Numbered from the stretch's first letter, positions 21,001-28,700 are shown. The stretch: DNA of 64,000 nucleotides from Neoluteolibacter marinus (GCF_014904755.1 NZ_JACZFQ010000025.1:62001-126000), one strand, 5' to 3'. Notes: generated by a model not told the origin, from the letters alone. Made by a program: numbers and translations.

Positions 21001-22197
21001 GCCCGTCGCTCCGCCGCCCGGATAAGCGGCCGCGACCTGCACCACGACGTCCCCGTCAATCTCCCAATCATCGGCGGCAGCCACCGGGAAGGCGGCTTCC
21101 ATCTCGCCAAAGGGCAGATCGAGCGAAGCCGGCAGCACGATCTCTGCGGAATCCGCTTCCAGCGTCACGGTCAATGCACTGTCCGGCGGACGGTTGAACA
21201 ACAGACGGCCCTCTTTCGTCGCGCCACCTTCCCCCACGGAACCGGGCAACTCCATGGCCAGCTCCAAAGGCGTGACGTCCCCGACCCTGACCGCCTTGCT
21301 GCCGACAATTCCCCGCGAAACCGATGCATGGATCACGGTCTTCCGGTGCGGGTCCAGCACCCCGTCGTCCGCCGCCGACACCTCGAACCCGACTTCCGCG
21401 GCCCCCGGGGGAAATGTCACCGTCGAGGGCATGACCAGCACTCCCGCCGGTGACTGGCTGAGCGAAATCACGGTCGCCTGCTTGGTCACCAGCCGACGGG
21501 TCAAGCGAACTGCCACCGGGCCATCCCCTTCCAGCACCACGGGCGGAACCTCCACCTTCACCCGGTCGTCCCAGGTTCCCTCAAGGCTCACCTGATCGAT
21601 CGCCAGCCCATCCGTCCCCGCAACACCGTCGCCGCACCAGGAGAAACGGATGCGGAATTTCTTGCCGAAGCCCCCCAACCGGGCGGCGGCCTCGTCCAGC
21701 GAAAGGTAGTAGCGCCGGGCCGTTGGTCCGACATCGGCGAATGACATGATGCTGATCCAGTGCTTGCCGTCATTGCTCACCGATACCCCGTCAAAATGGC
21801 GCAGGTCCTTCCCGAAGATCCCCTCCGGCGGGGCATCCGGTTGATTGCCCAGGCTCTTGACTGCAAAGCCGAGGGTCACCCCGTAGTAGTTCGAGAGCGG
21901 CCATTGAAGCGTGGCTTCCGCCACCGAGGCCACCCCCTGTTGCTTCGAGTCCAGAACAAGATGATGATCAAAGCTGTATGGCTGGAATTCGGTGCTGATG
22001 CGCGCCTGCCCTTTCGCAACTTTCCCGACCCTCCATCCCTTCCCGAGGGACTTGCCTCCGAACTCCGTCGAGTAGATTGCCCGGGCCGGGGCGGACATCG
22101 CCAGCACCACGGCCAGCAACAGAAGAAACGGCCTGCTGACCGGAAGCCCGACCGTCGCGGCAACAAGCGTTCGCAGAAAGTATTTCGCTGATATCAT
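15028..22197 (-). CDS. Giant secreted surface protein: Calx-beta, four propellers, three DUF11 domains
   Basis: 2,389 residues from ATG 22197, chosen because it starts a good signal peptide (PFLLLLAVVLAMSAPARA); an in-frame ATG at 22266 would add 23 residues before it. Order: an N-terminal secreted domain (to about 210), about three Calx-beta-like repeats (212-500), then four YVTN/lactonase-like propeller segments starting near 609, 1052, 1497 and 1941, separated by DUF11/CARDB-like beta-sandwiches at about 919-1046, 1362-1489 and 1802-1929. A calcium-binding TSP3-like motif (SDRDGDGTTDVFEQ) lies near 2275, followed by a C-terminal beta domain. It is probably cell-surface or released. No catalytic residues are evident. 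A role in adhesion or matrix structure is inference. Confidence 0.85.
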   Translation of the reverse strand: MISAKYFLRTLVAATVGLPVSRPFLLLLAVVLAMSAPARAIYSTEFGGKSLGKGWRVGKVAKGQARISTEFQPYSFDHHLVLDSKQQGVASVAEATLQWPLSNYYGVTLGFAVKSLGNQPDAPPEGIFGKDLRHFDGVSVSNDGKHWISIMSFADVGPTARRYYLSLDEAAARLGGFGKKFRIRFSWCGDGVAGTDGLAIDQVSLEGTWDDRVKVEVPPVVLEGDGPVAVRLTRRLVTKQATVISLSQSPAGVLVMPSTVTFPPGAAEVGFEVSAADDGVLDPHRKTVIHASVSRGIVGSKAVRVGDVTPLELAMELPGSVGEGGATKEGRLLFNRPPDSALTVTLEADSAEIVLPASLDLPFGEMEAAFPVAAADDWEIDGDVVVQVAAAYPGGGATGSLVAVDDDAAELRLTLPESITEGSTVAGSVRLGAASAGPVTVTLDAGPFLSVEPATLVIPGPPYTAEFVVRAADDSVAGPVHHDMVRATAAGYAAAESSLRLLDDEPSSFRIDVLGDMMVPGQPFPVSIQALDADGEPLQTVGGSLPLAMVFSDGSILSGSPSLVTLQDGVWQGEITPPSGAGTPVELVVKHSTGVEVSRTMDAVRTLPWKAADLAYDPGRGVIYAAIPKQQPEYSNTILAIDPASGAVTGSLVLANDPRKLAITGGGEFLYVALQDNGTIAQIDLATWSVVRTFELGRDFFGNLIITRDMCTAAGNPDLLIVTLRAAHTTAAGGARVFERGVGLPEQIEMSSGRTILIEPSDDPNRFFSYDPDSSEFGFEWLELTGNGIRFVERYQGLFANSVIDGSWSIESDIVTDGSLVFHTNGRRVDGHLPRRLQGFPLAGPVRPDLAAGRVYYLVQADSPSDHRFDRLAACDPHSSEVLFQLAFPESHDKPGSFIRWGGTGLAFRSDKGITLFNGSRSLPSVQAVDLRVNIDAPADPVGVGERFSIAVEVANPGPAVAPDSRLNVELMGCEIEEIDAAGIPVEQSGASLVFSPGDLAPGSSRSIVLTVTGSSPALAGCSARVFAASREQTPGDNGDRAMWMIGFDQGAYSFNHLELPVSDLLHDPTRGSIWLGLRGSVGVGLGKAVVPVDPLTGRVGEPIPLNAEPAKLAISENGDYLYVALLDQPEVKRIHLPSQRVDRSIPMGSGPEAARLFAGDMEVIKGDGRTLMVARYDPSIRPDHKGVAVYDDEAMRPNVTQGHIGSNLIESSADPALFFGYDNASTEFGFRHLEVDATGVKEVEVRRYLVGGFGGEIKSAGDKIFGTGGSVVDGRHFQGLGAFGNSGPLVPDAPTGRVYFVDYATTSQTGFDAISVWDSENFTHQFSVSLPHGYTYPRSFIRWGANGLAFRTDSAVAIFSDPQLVPSGPAADLTVSVEATPASVSVGDEIVYRITLENSGPATATDCLVSVGISGAQALESAGGVPHIESDGWVSFLPGKLQPGDSVVMTVAARAEFAGSAICSATAISSAVDTSASGNAAMAVVPVGFETEGDALNRIDLATAGLADDPERGLVWASVPFAGPGAERLIVSLDPESGRIIDKIPLRNMPGELSIAKNGAYLYAELLDRNAIQRIDLAVKSPDLLIPLGSGLYAGDIEVLEGDGRSILVSLKQYNDSVGYGGLVVFDDDVRRPSESGPNQTIASRIVPSSDSEHFYGVNSGTTWAHFSRLRVDESGVSILDSTASLFSNFPIDIWSAGDLVIGNRGEVVDGLVAEGKDHFDATGLVVPAFDLNRVFFLELGTIGGSSPGSRISAHDARIRSKVLDFPLPENLGQADDFIRVGGRQMAFRADGSVYFVRSSQLVPSGPEADLAVTVQAYPVSPTVGEPLSYSIEVTNQGVNPAEDLVIGAILSPHQSVTALHAENGSHEINGQRVRISLEALPAGAAKVLIVEATPLSAGALSAQVGVTSAHVDPDLANNTASVSVTAGLVPATDSARLLRQQANDLIEDSTRGVIWISSSSAAGDGSLLSVDPHTGIVSGPMAVTGNPGTLAISKNGRYLYAALTNRPEIHRYDLDGKVRDLVIPLGEDGPRRQFRAGDMVVLEGDGTSLLVARNDELSWPSSGLVVYDGVEPRSVVVSRDGTGARIEASSDPAVFYLFNPSSYARGLRKVVVDDLGVSLLSGPAAFGGDYLARDIRADGDLVVSSSGRLADGDDMTQLGVFPGLPSPYLSLPWIDASTRRAYFGGSGGIRAFSTETLADLGLGPSISGLGFHDARKLIRWGTDGFAMLGKLATDQFEDPPGGIMLVRWSAEPYPSRAPVTDTSLAAGPWSPDPSSDRDGDGTTDVFEQLFGTSPDQPGQSPLRMDSPLPYEDTLRIRFPRLAGFYTRPYRYGISDDLSRWEAPGSVSERVTGVVERDGVRVELIEAEITKPSRGKGFIRLEWAEPPP
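15450..20370 (-). repeat. Four-unit intragenic repeat, period about 1.33 kb
   Basis: Homologous starts occur near 20370, 19020, 17700 and 16375, so the spacing is 1,320-1,350 nt (about 445 residues). Each unit starts with the pattern D-L-x-x-D-x-x-R-G-x-(I/V)-(W/Y) and later has (I/L)-(A/S)-I-(S/A/T)-x-(N/G)-G-x-(Y/F)-L-Y. The DNA has diverged, so the copies are old. The last unit lacks a following DUF11 domain. Confidence 0.8.
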
Positions 22198-22384
22198 GAA
22201 GGTGTCTGTCGCCGAACCCGCGATGCAAGGGATCGAGACAGCGCCCGTTCCATCATTCAAGAGCATTCACCCGACAACAACCCTACAACTCCCCGCAGCA
22301 GCTCCGCCGGATTCATGGTCGCCGGCGAATTTACCCGGGTGATCCCCTCATCCATGGGCCTTCGGGCCACCGCCATCGCCACCA

Positions 22385-22413
22385 TTGCCAAACCGGGCCG
22401 TTCCGGTCATACC
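22385..22413 (+). promoter_or_regulatory. Promoter of the ATP-grasp/alpha-E operon, leaderless geometry
   Basis: -35 TTGCCA (22385-22390), 17-nt spacer, -10 CATACC (22408-22413), then 7 nt to ATG 22421. A TTG at 22385 that could be read as a start is instead the -35 element. Confidence 0.5.
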
Positions 22414-22420
22414 CGGAGCC

Positions 22421-24955
22421 ATGTCGGCCGCGACCACCCCGAGGAATCCCTTGCCACCGCACTATCCGCGCGGGGTCTGGGACGAAATGGTCGGTGCCGA
22501 CGGCCGGGTGAACCCGTCGTGGGCCCACGTCGCTTCGTGGCTCGACGGACTGACGCCCGAGCGGGCGGCCGCGACCACCGCCGAGATCCACCGGCTGCTG
22601 CGGGAGAACGGCGTGACCTACAGCGTCCACGGCGCGCCCGGCGGCGAACACCGGACCTGGCAACTCGATGCCCTGCCGTGGGTGGTTTCCGAGCAGGACT
22701 GGAAGACCATCGAGGCGGGATTGATCCAGCGCGCCGAGCTGATGGACCACGTCCTCAGCGACTTGCACGGCGACCAGAAGCTCATTTCCGGCGGCTGGCT
22801 GCCGCCCGAGCTGATCCACGCCCACCGCGGCTACCTGCGGCCTTGCCACGGCATGAGCCTGCCGTCGAAGCGCCAGCTCATCCTCTACGCGGCCGACCTC
22901 GCCCGCGGGCCCGACGGCCGGATGTGGGTGGTCAACGACCGCACCCAGGCACCGTCCGGGAGCGGTTACGTGGTGGAAAACCGCGGCGTGATGACGCGCG
23001 CGATGCCGCGCCTGTTCCACCGCACCGGGGTGCGCCGGATCGCGGGATTCTTCCGCACCCTGCGGGAAACGCTCGAGTCCTTCCCCGCCCGTGCCGGCGC
23101 GCGCGAGCCGCGGGTGGTCATCCTCACCCCTGGTCCCCAGAACGAAACCTATTTCGAGCACGCGTTCCTCGCCTCCTATCTCGGCTACGCCCTGGTCCAG
23201 GGCGATGACCTGACGGTGCGCGACGGCTGCGTCTGGCTGCGCTCGCTCGGCGGCCTGGAACCGGTCGACGTCATCGTCCGCCGGGTCGACGCCTGGTTCT
23301 GCGATCCGCTGGAGCTGAAGCAGGACTCACAGCTCGGGGTGCCCGGCCTGCTGGAAGCCATGCGCGCCGGCAACGTCGCGGTGGTCAACCACCCCGGCAG
23401 CGGCGTGTTGGAGAACCCCGGCCTGATGTCGTTCCTTCCGGGAATCGCCCGCCACCTCCGCGGCGAGGAATTGATCCTGCCCGCCGCGGCCACCTGGTGG
23501 TGCGGCGAGAAGAAGGCCCGGGACCTGGTGCTGTCCAAGCTGAATACCCTGGTGGTGAAGTCGATCCACCGCGCGCCGACCTTCGGCACGGTGTTCGGCG
23601 GCAGCTTGGACGCCGCCGGGATCGCCGCCCTGCGCGAGCGCATCCTCGCCAGCCCGGAGTCCTTCGTCGGCCAGGAGCAGGTCAGCTTCTCGACCCAGCC
23701 TTGCCTGAACAACGGCGACATCGAAGCCCGCCGCGGCGTGCTGCGCGGCTTCGTCACCGCCACCCCCGACGGCCGCTACATGGTGATGCCCGGGGGCCTC
23801 ACCCGGATCGCCGGCTCGCAGGACGCACTGGTGGTTTCCAGCCAACTCGGCGGCACCTCCAAGGACACGTGGGTCCAGGGCACCGAACAGGAACCTTTCG
23901 TCAGCCTCTGGAGCGAATCGGAGCAATTGCAGACCGAGCTCGATGCGCGCAACGTGCCGAGCCGTTCCGGCGAGAATCTCTTCTGGACCGGTCGCTACGC
24001 CGAGCGCGCGGAAGGATCCGCGCGCTTGCTCCGGCGGGCCGTCCTCAGCTTCGTCGAGGCATTCGGCGACGACGAGGACCAGCTCAGCCGCCACCGCGAG
24101 ATCCTGATGAGCGGACTGGTCGGGATCACCAATGCCGCGCCGATCCACCCCGAGGAACGATTCTCGGCGGTCAGCGACGAGGAAGAAGTCATCTCGCTCC
24201 TTTCCGACGCCCGCCGGCCGGGTTCGCTCGCCGCCAACCTGCGGTCGTTCCGGAACGCCGCCTACGCGGTCCGCGATCTGTGGTCGCCCGACTCGTGGCG
24301 GGTCATCGAGGCCGTGATCCGGGAGTGGGTCGAGGAAGACCTGCCGTCGTGCAACGAGCTCGACGACTACACGGACCCGCTGAACCGCCTGATCCTGCAC
24401 CTCACCGCCCTGCTCGGCCTGAACCTGGAGAGCATGACCCGCGACGCCGGCTGGCGCCTGCTCGACTCCGGTCGGCGGATCGAGCGCGCCCAGTTCCTGC
24501 TCGCCGTCATCCGCAATTTTCTCGTCGAAGGCCGGCCCAGCTCCGAAGAGCACCTGGTCATGGAAACCGTGCTCGCCGCATCCGACAGCCTGGTGACCTA
24601 CCGCAAGCGCTACCGCACCCACCCGCGGATCGAGCTGGTCCTCGAGCTCCTGCTGCTGGAGCCCAACAACGCCCGTTCCCTGCTCTATCAGATCCAGCGG
24701 CTGACCGGGAACATCGAGGGGCTCCCCCGCCAGGACCAGGGAGCGAGGCTCACCCCGGAACAACGCATCCTGGTCGAAACCGGCAGCCGCTTGCGGCTCG
24801 CCGATGTCTCCCTGCTCGCCGCCACCACCAACGGGAAGCGCCAGCGGCTGGATGTGTTCGTCAACCAGATGAGCAAGTCGCTGGGCGAACTCTCGGAGGC
24901 CCTGACCCTGACCTATTTCCGCCACGCCGAACGACCGCACTTCCTGCGCGGTTGA
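22421..24955 (+). CDS. Circularly permuted ATP-grasp fused to alpha-E domain
   Basis: 844 residues. The first about 480 are a circularly permuted ATP-grasp (DUF404/DUF407 class), with typical segments such as PPELIHAHRGYLRPCHG, NDRTQAPSGSGYVVENR, TPGPQNETYFEHAFLA, VNHPGSGVLENPG and the late GVLRGFVTATPDGRYMVMPGGLTR. From about residue 515 (RSGENLFWTGRYAERAEG) to the end is an all-helical alpha-E (DUF403) domain. In many bacteria these are two adjacent genes followed by a transglutaminase, as here at 24975. Comparative work predicts that such operons make or process a peptide. The ATP-grasp would ligate amino acids, and the alpha-E domain is of unknown role. The fusion is complete, with no frameshift. 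Confidence 0.93.
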   Translation: MSAATTPRNPLPPHYPRGVWDEMVGADGRVNPSWAHVASWLDGLTPERAAATTAEIHRLLRENGVTYSVHGAPGGEHRTWQLDALPWVVSEQDWKTIEAGLIQRAELMDHVLSDLHGDQKLISGGWLPPELIHAHRGYLRPCHGMSLPSKRQLILYAADLARGPDGRMWVVNDRTQAPSGSGYVVENRGVMTRAMPRLFHRTGVRRIAGFFRTLRETLESFPARAGAREPRVVILTPGPQNETYFEHAFLASYLGYALVQGDDLTVRDGCVWLRSLGGLEPVDVIVRRVDAWFCDPLELKQDSQLGVPGLLEAMRAGNVAVVNHPGSGVLENPGLMSFLPGIARHLRGEELILPAAATWWCGEKKARDLVLSKLNTLVVKSIHRAPTFGTVFGGSLDAAGIAALRERILASPESFVGQEQVSFSTQPCLNNGDIEARRGVLRGFVTATPDGRYMVMPGGLTRIAGSQDALVVSSQLGGTSKDTWVQGTEQEPFVSLWSESEQLQTELDARNVPSRSGENLFWTGRYAERAEGSARLLRRAVLSFVEAFGDDEDQLSRHREILMSGLVGITNAAPIHPEERFSAVSDEEEVISLLSDARRPGSLAANLRSFRNAAYAVRDLWSPDSWRVIEAVIREWVEEDLPSCNELDDYTDPLNRLILHLTALLGLNLESMTRDAGWRLLDSGRRIERAQFLLAVIRNFLVEGRPSSEEHLVMETVLAASDSLVTYRKRYRTHPRIELVLELLLLEPNNARSLLYQIQRLTGNIEGLPRQDQGARLTPEQRILVETGSRLRLADVSLLAATTNGKRQRLDVFVNQMSKSLGELSEALTLTYFRHAERPHFLRG

Positions 24956-24974
24956 CCCCCACTTCCGACGTTCC

Positions 24975-25847
24975 ATGCGCTACCGCATCCGCCACCGGAC
25001 CACCTACCGCTACGATGTGCCGGCCAACCTGTGCCACAACGAGGCACGGCTGCGGCCGCTCGATCTCCCGGGGCAGCGGTGTCTGAGCTGGAAGCTCGTC
25101 ATCGACCCCGAACCGGAGTTCCACCGCACCCGGCTCGACTCCTTCGGCAACCACATCGACTACTTCTCGATCCAACGGCCGCACCCCGCGCTGGTGATCG
25201 CCGCGGAGAGCGAGGTCGAGGTGCTGTCGTCCGGCCAGTTCTCCTTCGAAGCCGGCGGGCCGTGGGAGCAGGTCCGGGAAAACCTGCTCGCCTCGAAGGA
25301 CCCGGCCGCCCTCGATGCCCGCGCTTTCGCCCTGCCGTCGCCGCTCATCCCCGTGCTGCCGGCGCTCGCCGATTTCGCCCGCGAGGACTTCACCCCCGGG
25401 CGCTGCATCCTCGAGGCCACCTCGGCCCTGAATTCGAGGATCTTCCGCGACTTCAAGTTCGACCCCGATTTCACCACCGTGGCGACCCCCGTGGTCGAGG
25501 TGCTGGAGAACCGCCGCGGCGTTTGCCAGGACTTCGCCCAGCTGATGATCGCCGCGCTGCGCTCGATCGGCCTGCCGGCCCGCTACGTTTCCGGCTACCT
25601 CGAAACACTGCCGCCCCCCGGCAAGCCGAAGCTCGTCGGTGCCGACGCTTCCCACGCCTGGGTCTCGGTCTTCGTCCCCGGCGAAGGCTGGCTGGACTTC
25701 GACCCGACCAACAACATCCGCCCCGGCGAACGCCACATCACCGTCGCGACCGGCCGTGACTACCGCGATGTTTCCCCCTTGCGCGGCATCACCGTCGGCG
25801 GTGCCAGTCACTCGCTGAAGGTGTCGGTGGACGTGTCACCGCTCTGA
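24975..25847 (+). CDS. Transglutaminase-like cysteine protease/peptidase
   Basis: 290 residues. The N-terminal bacterial transglutaminase-like domain (RIRHRTTYRYDVPA and on) is followed by a transglutaminase core with Cys184 in RRGVCQDFAQ, His227 in ASHAWVSV and Asp243 in DFDPTNN, the complete catalytic triad. It has no signal peptide, so it should act in the cytoplasm. It lies 19 nt downstream of the ATP-grasp/alpha-E gene on the same strand and belongs to the same predicted peptide-metabolism operon. The family is usually a hydrolase or peptidase rather than a cross-linker. Its 3' end overlaps the convergent beta-helix gene by 40 nt. Confidence 0.93.
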   Translation: MRYRIRHRTTYRYDVPANLCHNEARLRPLDLPGQRCLSWKLVIDPEPEFHRTRLDSFGNHIDYFSIQRPHPALVIAAESEVEVLSSGQFSFEAGGPWEQVRENLLASKDPAALDARAFALPSPLIPVLPALADFAREDFTPGRCILEATSALNSRIFRDFKFDPDFTTVATPVVEVLENRRGVCQDFAQLMIAALRSIGLPARYVSGYLETLPPPGKPKLVGADASHAWVSVFVPGEGWLDFDPTNNIRPGERHITVATGRDYRDVSPLRGITVGGASHSLKVSVDVSPL

Positions 25848-26908
25848 GCCGGTTGCGGCGGCCGGCCGTAGGTCCCGTCCTTTTCCTCGACGGGCAACAC
25901 CGGCGCCGACCGGTCCGGCTGGTCCGCCGCGAACCAGCGGTTGCCTTCGAAGCGGCTGGTCTCCGGCGAGGTCCCGGGACCGATGTTGATCTCAGACTTC
26001 ACCTTCGCCCGCTCGAAGAGGAAGGAGTTGTCCTTCACGACAATGTTCCGGCACGGTGCGAATCCCGGCTCCCGGGTCTCCTGGAGCATCCGGAAAATCC
26101 ACTTTTCGGGTCCCCTCACCGTGTTGCCCGTGAACTCCGCCCCGTCCACCCCGGTGAAGGCGCAGGCACAGGTGCCGCCCTCGATGACGTTGCCACGGAT
26201 GACGATACGGCGTGCCTCGTACTTCGCTCCCGGCGGCCGGAAGAAATCGAGCCCGGTCGAACCGCCGGCCTGGATCGGCCGCTCGCCGGCATCCTTGAAG
26301 CGGCACTTCTCGATGGTGACGTCCTCGCAACCGCCCTTGAACTGCGGACCGGTGTGCTGGGAAAAGCCGGGCTTGCCCGAGATCGAGCAGCCGGTGATGA
26401 GGACCTTGTGACAGCCAACCAGGTCGATCGCCTGGCCGCCCCAGCCCTGGATCTTGCAGCTGCGGATGATCAGCCCGTCGAGGCCGGAGCACTTGATGGC
26501 GTCGAAATTCCCGACCGGACCCGTGTCCTCCACCACCACGCCTTCGATTGTTACCCCGGTCACCGGCTGTTCGCGCCTGCCGCCGTCGTCGAGGTTAATG
26601 CCGTTCCCGCTCTGGCCGCGGCAGCGCAGGTTGCGCAGCGTCAGTCCGGGACACTTCGAGAAATGCCAGGCCTCCTTGCCACCGGTGAACTCCGGCGGCT
26701 GGTCCGGATCGCTCGCTTCAACCGTGAGGTTTTCGATGCCCGTCACGAAGTGACCGCCGCCATACTCCCCTGGCCCGATCTTCAAGACGTCGCCCGACGC
26801 GATCCCGCGCAACGCCGCAGCGAGGCCCGGTCGATCGCTTACCTTCACCTCCGCCGCCCGGAGCGGGTTGCCGGCGAGGAGAATTCCGACGAACAAGGTG
26901 CACCGCAT
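25808..26908 (-). CDS. Secreted right-handed parallel beta-helix protein
   Basis: 366 residues with a signal peptide (CTLFVGILLAGNPLRAAE). From residue 30 to about 300 it has regular short beta-strand coils (LTLRNLRCRGQSGNGI, VTIEGVVVEDTGPVG, LIIRSCKIQGWGGQA, VLITGCSISGKPG, VTIEKCRFKDAG), the pattern of PbH1/NosD/pectate-lyase-like helices. This shape is common in polysaccharide lyases and carbohydrate-binding secreted proteins. No definite active-site set is visible. Its stop lies inside the transglutaminase gene, so the two genes share 40 nt end to end; it is on the opposite strand and so outside that operon. Confidence 0.82.
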   Translation of the reverse strand: MRCTLFVGILLAGNPLRAAEVKVSDRPGLAAALRGIASGDVLKIGPGEYGGGHFVTGIENLTVEASDPDQPPEFTGGKEAWHFSKCPGLTLRNLRCRGQSGNGINLDDGGRREQPVTGVTIEGVVVEDTGPVGNFDAIKCSGLDGLIIRSCKIQGWGGQAIDLVGCHKVLITGCSISGKPGFSQHTGPQFKGGCEDVTIEKCRFKDAGERPIQAGGSTGLDFFRPPGAKYEARRIVIRGNVIEGGTCACAFTGVDGAEFTGNTVRGPEKWIFRMLQETREPGFAPCRNIVVKDNSFLFERAKVKSEINIGPGTSPETSRFEGNRWFAADQPDRSAPVLPVEEKDGTYGRPPQPAQSGDTSTDTFSE

Positions 26909-26946
26909 CCTGAAGAGACGCGGTCGCGACCGTCAATCTTGCTCGC

Positions 26947-27756
26947 TCAGACCAAGTTCCGCTTTGCCGCCTCCCACGCGTCGTCCATCTGGCTCGCGGT
27001 CGCCTGCTCCAGGGAAATCCCGGCTTCCTTCAAACGCCGCTCCATCTCGTCGAAGCGCCGCTCGAACTTGTCGTTGGCCGCCGCCATCATGACTTCGGGA
27101 TCCAGACTCCGGAACCGGGCGAGGTTGACCACGGAAAACAGCAAATCGCCCAGCTCCTCGTCGACCGCCTTCAGATCCTGGGCATCGACGGCCGCCTCGA
27201 CTTCCTGCACCTCCTCGCGGATCTTGGCGAGCACCCCGGACTGGGTCGGCCAGTCGAAGCCGACCTTGGCGGCCTTCTTTTGCAGCTTGTTCGCCCTCAG
27301 CAGGGCCGGCAGTCCCTTGCCCGTTCCGTGAAGATAGGGCCGGTCCTCCGTGCCCTTCTCCCCGCGCTTGATCTCGTCCCATTGGCGCAACACCGCGTCG
27401 CTCGAATCGGCCGACGCCCTGGCGAACACGTGCGGGTGACGCCGCACCAGCTTGTCGGAAATCCCGCGCGCCACCTCGTCGAGATCGAACCGCCCCGTCT
27501 CCTGCGCCAGTTCGCTGTGAAAAACCACCTGCAGCAACAGGTCTCCCAGCTCCTCCTTCAGATGACCGACATCACCGCTCTGGATCGCATCGACGGTTTC
27601 GTATGCCTCCTCGATCAAGTTCGACACCAGGCTCTCGTGGGTCTGCTCCGCGTCCCAGGGACAGCCTCCGGGCGCTCGCAACCGGTGCATGATGGCGCGC
27701 AGGCGCTCCAGCTGCCGTCCCGGCTCGGGACAATCGATCATCTCGGCGTCATTCAT
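26947..27756 (-). CDS. mazG: Nucleoside triphosphate pyrophosphohydrolase MazG
   Basis: MazG hydrolyses nucleoside triphosphates to monophosphates and pyrophosphate, clearing non-canonical or excess NTPs in the cytoplasm. The 269-residue product has two tandem MazG domains. The N-terminal one has IEEAYETVDAI and KEELGDLLLQVVFHSELA, and the C-terminal one has REEVQEVEAAV and DEELGDLLFSVVNLAR, each giving the E-E-x-x-E and E-x-x-D metal ligands. Length matches the full-length bacterial enzyme. Its ATG overlaps the stop of the rhomboid gene (ATGA, 27753-27756), so the two are translationally coupled. Confidence 0.95.
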   Translation of the reverse strand: MNDAEMIDCPEPGRQLERLRAIMHRLRAPGGCPWDAEQTHESLVSNLIEEAYETVDAIQSGDVGHLKEELGDLLLQVVFHSELAQETGRFDLDEVARGISDKLVRRHPHVFARASADSSDAVLRQWDEIKRGEKGTEDRPYLHGTGKGLPALLRANKLQKKAAKVGFDWPTQSGVLAKIREEVQEVEAAVDAQDLKAVDEELGDLLFSVVNLARFRSLDPEVMMAAANDKFERRFDEMERRLKEAGISLEQATASQMDDAWEAAKRNLV

Positions 27757-28649
27757 TTTTCGTCGAAGGCCTTGGCTGCCCGCTGGAGGGTTTCACGTTC
27801 TTCATCGGACAGGCTCTGCAGCCCGTCGTGGGCGATCTTGTCGAGGATCCGGTCCACCTCGCTGTCCCCTGCCACATCGACCTCGGTCCGCGGGCGGAGC
27901 TTCGGCGCGCCACGACGTTTGAACTCGGCGGGTCGGATGATCTTCCTTTCCCTGTTGCTGCCGAGCAGCTGCGGGTGCTTGGACAGGAAGTAGCCGAGGA
28001 TCGCGCCGCCCAGGTGACCGGCTTCACCGCCGCTGTTCTCGAACCAGCTCCCTCCTAACAGGATGTCGCCGAGGATCACCGCCACCGCGATGCCGATCAC
28101 CGCGATGCAGAGCGTCCGCATCGTCATGGAGATCGGCGGGATCAAGAGGCGCACCATTGTTTTCGGTGCCATCACCGCGACGCAGACCAGCATCCCGTAG
28201 ATGCCCGCCGATGCGCCGACCAGGGGGTTCTGGATCGCCGGATAATCCCCGCGGTGGGGAAGGATTCCGGTGACGGTCAGCAAGGTGAAGAACAAGGCAC
28301 CGGCGACGCCGCAGGCCAGATAGAAGGCGGTGAACTTCCGGCTGCCCCACCAGCGCTCCACAAAGGGACCGAACACATAGATGCCGACACAATTCAGGAT
28401 CACGTGCCCGGGGCTGCCATGCAGGAACTGGAAGGTGATCAATTCCCAGATCCTCCCTTGCATGAGGCCGGACTCGATCGTGAACGCACCCCAGTTGGTG
28501 ATGGTGTACTTCAGGAACAGCATGTCCACGAAGTAGATCACCAGGTTGGAGATCAGCAGGAACTTGGTCACCGGCGGGACCGTCTGACGATCCATCTGCG
28601 TGTAGCGACGCTCCTCGTCGCGAAAGTAGTCTCGGTCCGCCGTTCCCAT
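27753..28649 (-). CDS. Rhomboid-family intramembrane serine protease
   Basis: 298 residues with six predicted transmembrane helices. The catalytic dyad is visible as Ser148 in VGASAGIYG (GxSx motif) and His212 in GEAGHLGGAILG. The loop-1 region (GRIWELITFQFLHGSPGHVILN) carries the HGSxxHxxxN-type pattern of bacterial rhomboids. A soluble C-terminal tail of about 75 residues (from HPQLLGSNRERK) is charged and may bind partners. The start is ATG 28649; a longer reading from GTG 28667 would extend into the promoter (28658-28686). It is coupled to mazG by ATGA. The substrate is unknown. Confidence 0.93.
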   Translation of the reverse strand: MGTADRDYFRDEERRYTQMDRQTVPPVTKFLLISNLVIYFVDMLFLKYTITNWGAFTIESGLMQGRIWELITFQFLHGSPGHVILNCVGIYVFGPFVERWWGSRKFTAFYLACGVAGALFFTLLTVTGILPHRGDYPAIQNPLVGASAGIYGMLVCVAVMAPKTMVRLLIPPISMTMRTLCIAVIGIAVAVILGDILLGGSWFENSGGEAGHLGGAILGYFLSKHPQLLGSNRERKIIRPAEFKRRGAPKLRPRTEVDVAGDSEVDRILDKIAHDGLQSLSDEERETLQRAAKAFDEK

Positions 28650-28657
28650 GTGCCGGA

Positions 28658-28686
28658 GGGTTAGCACGCGCTCCGCCCCTCCGCAA
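28658..28686 (-). promoter_or_regulatory. Promoter of rhomboid-mazG, leaderless geometry
   Basis: On the minus strand: -35 TTGCGG (28681-28686), 17-nt spacer, -10 TAACCC (28658-28663), then 8 nt to ATG 28649. It fits entirely in the 51-nt gap after the upstream GTPase gene. Confidence 0.5.
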
Positions 28687-28700
28687 GGCCGCCGGACCGC

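Noticed and set aside
16462-21453. Many plus-strand frames of 150-240 codons opposite the giant gene
   Set aside because: Shadows of the repeated coding sequence; no recognisable protein families.
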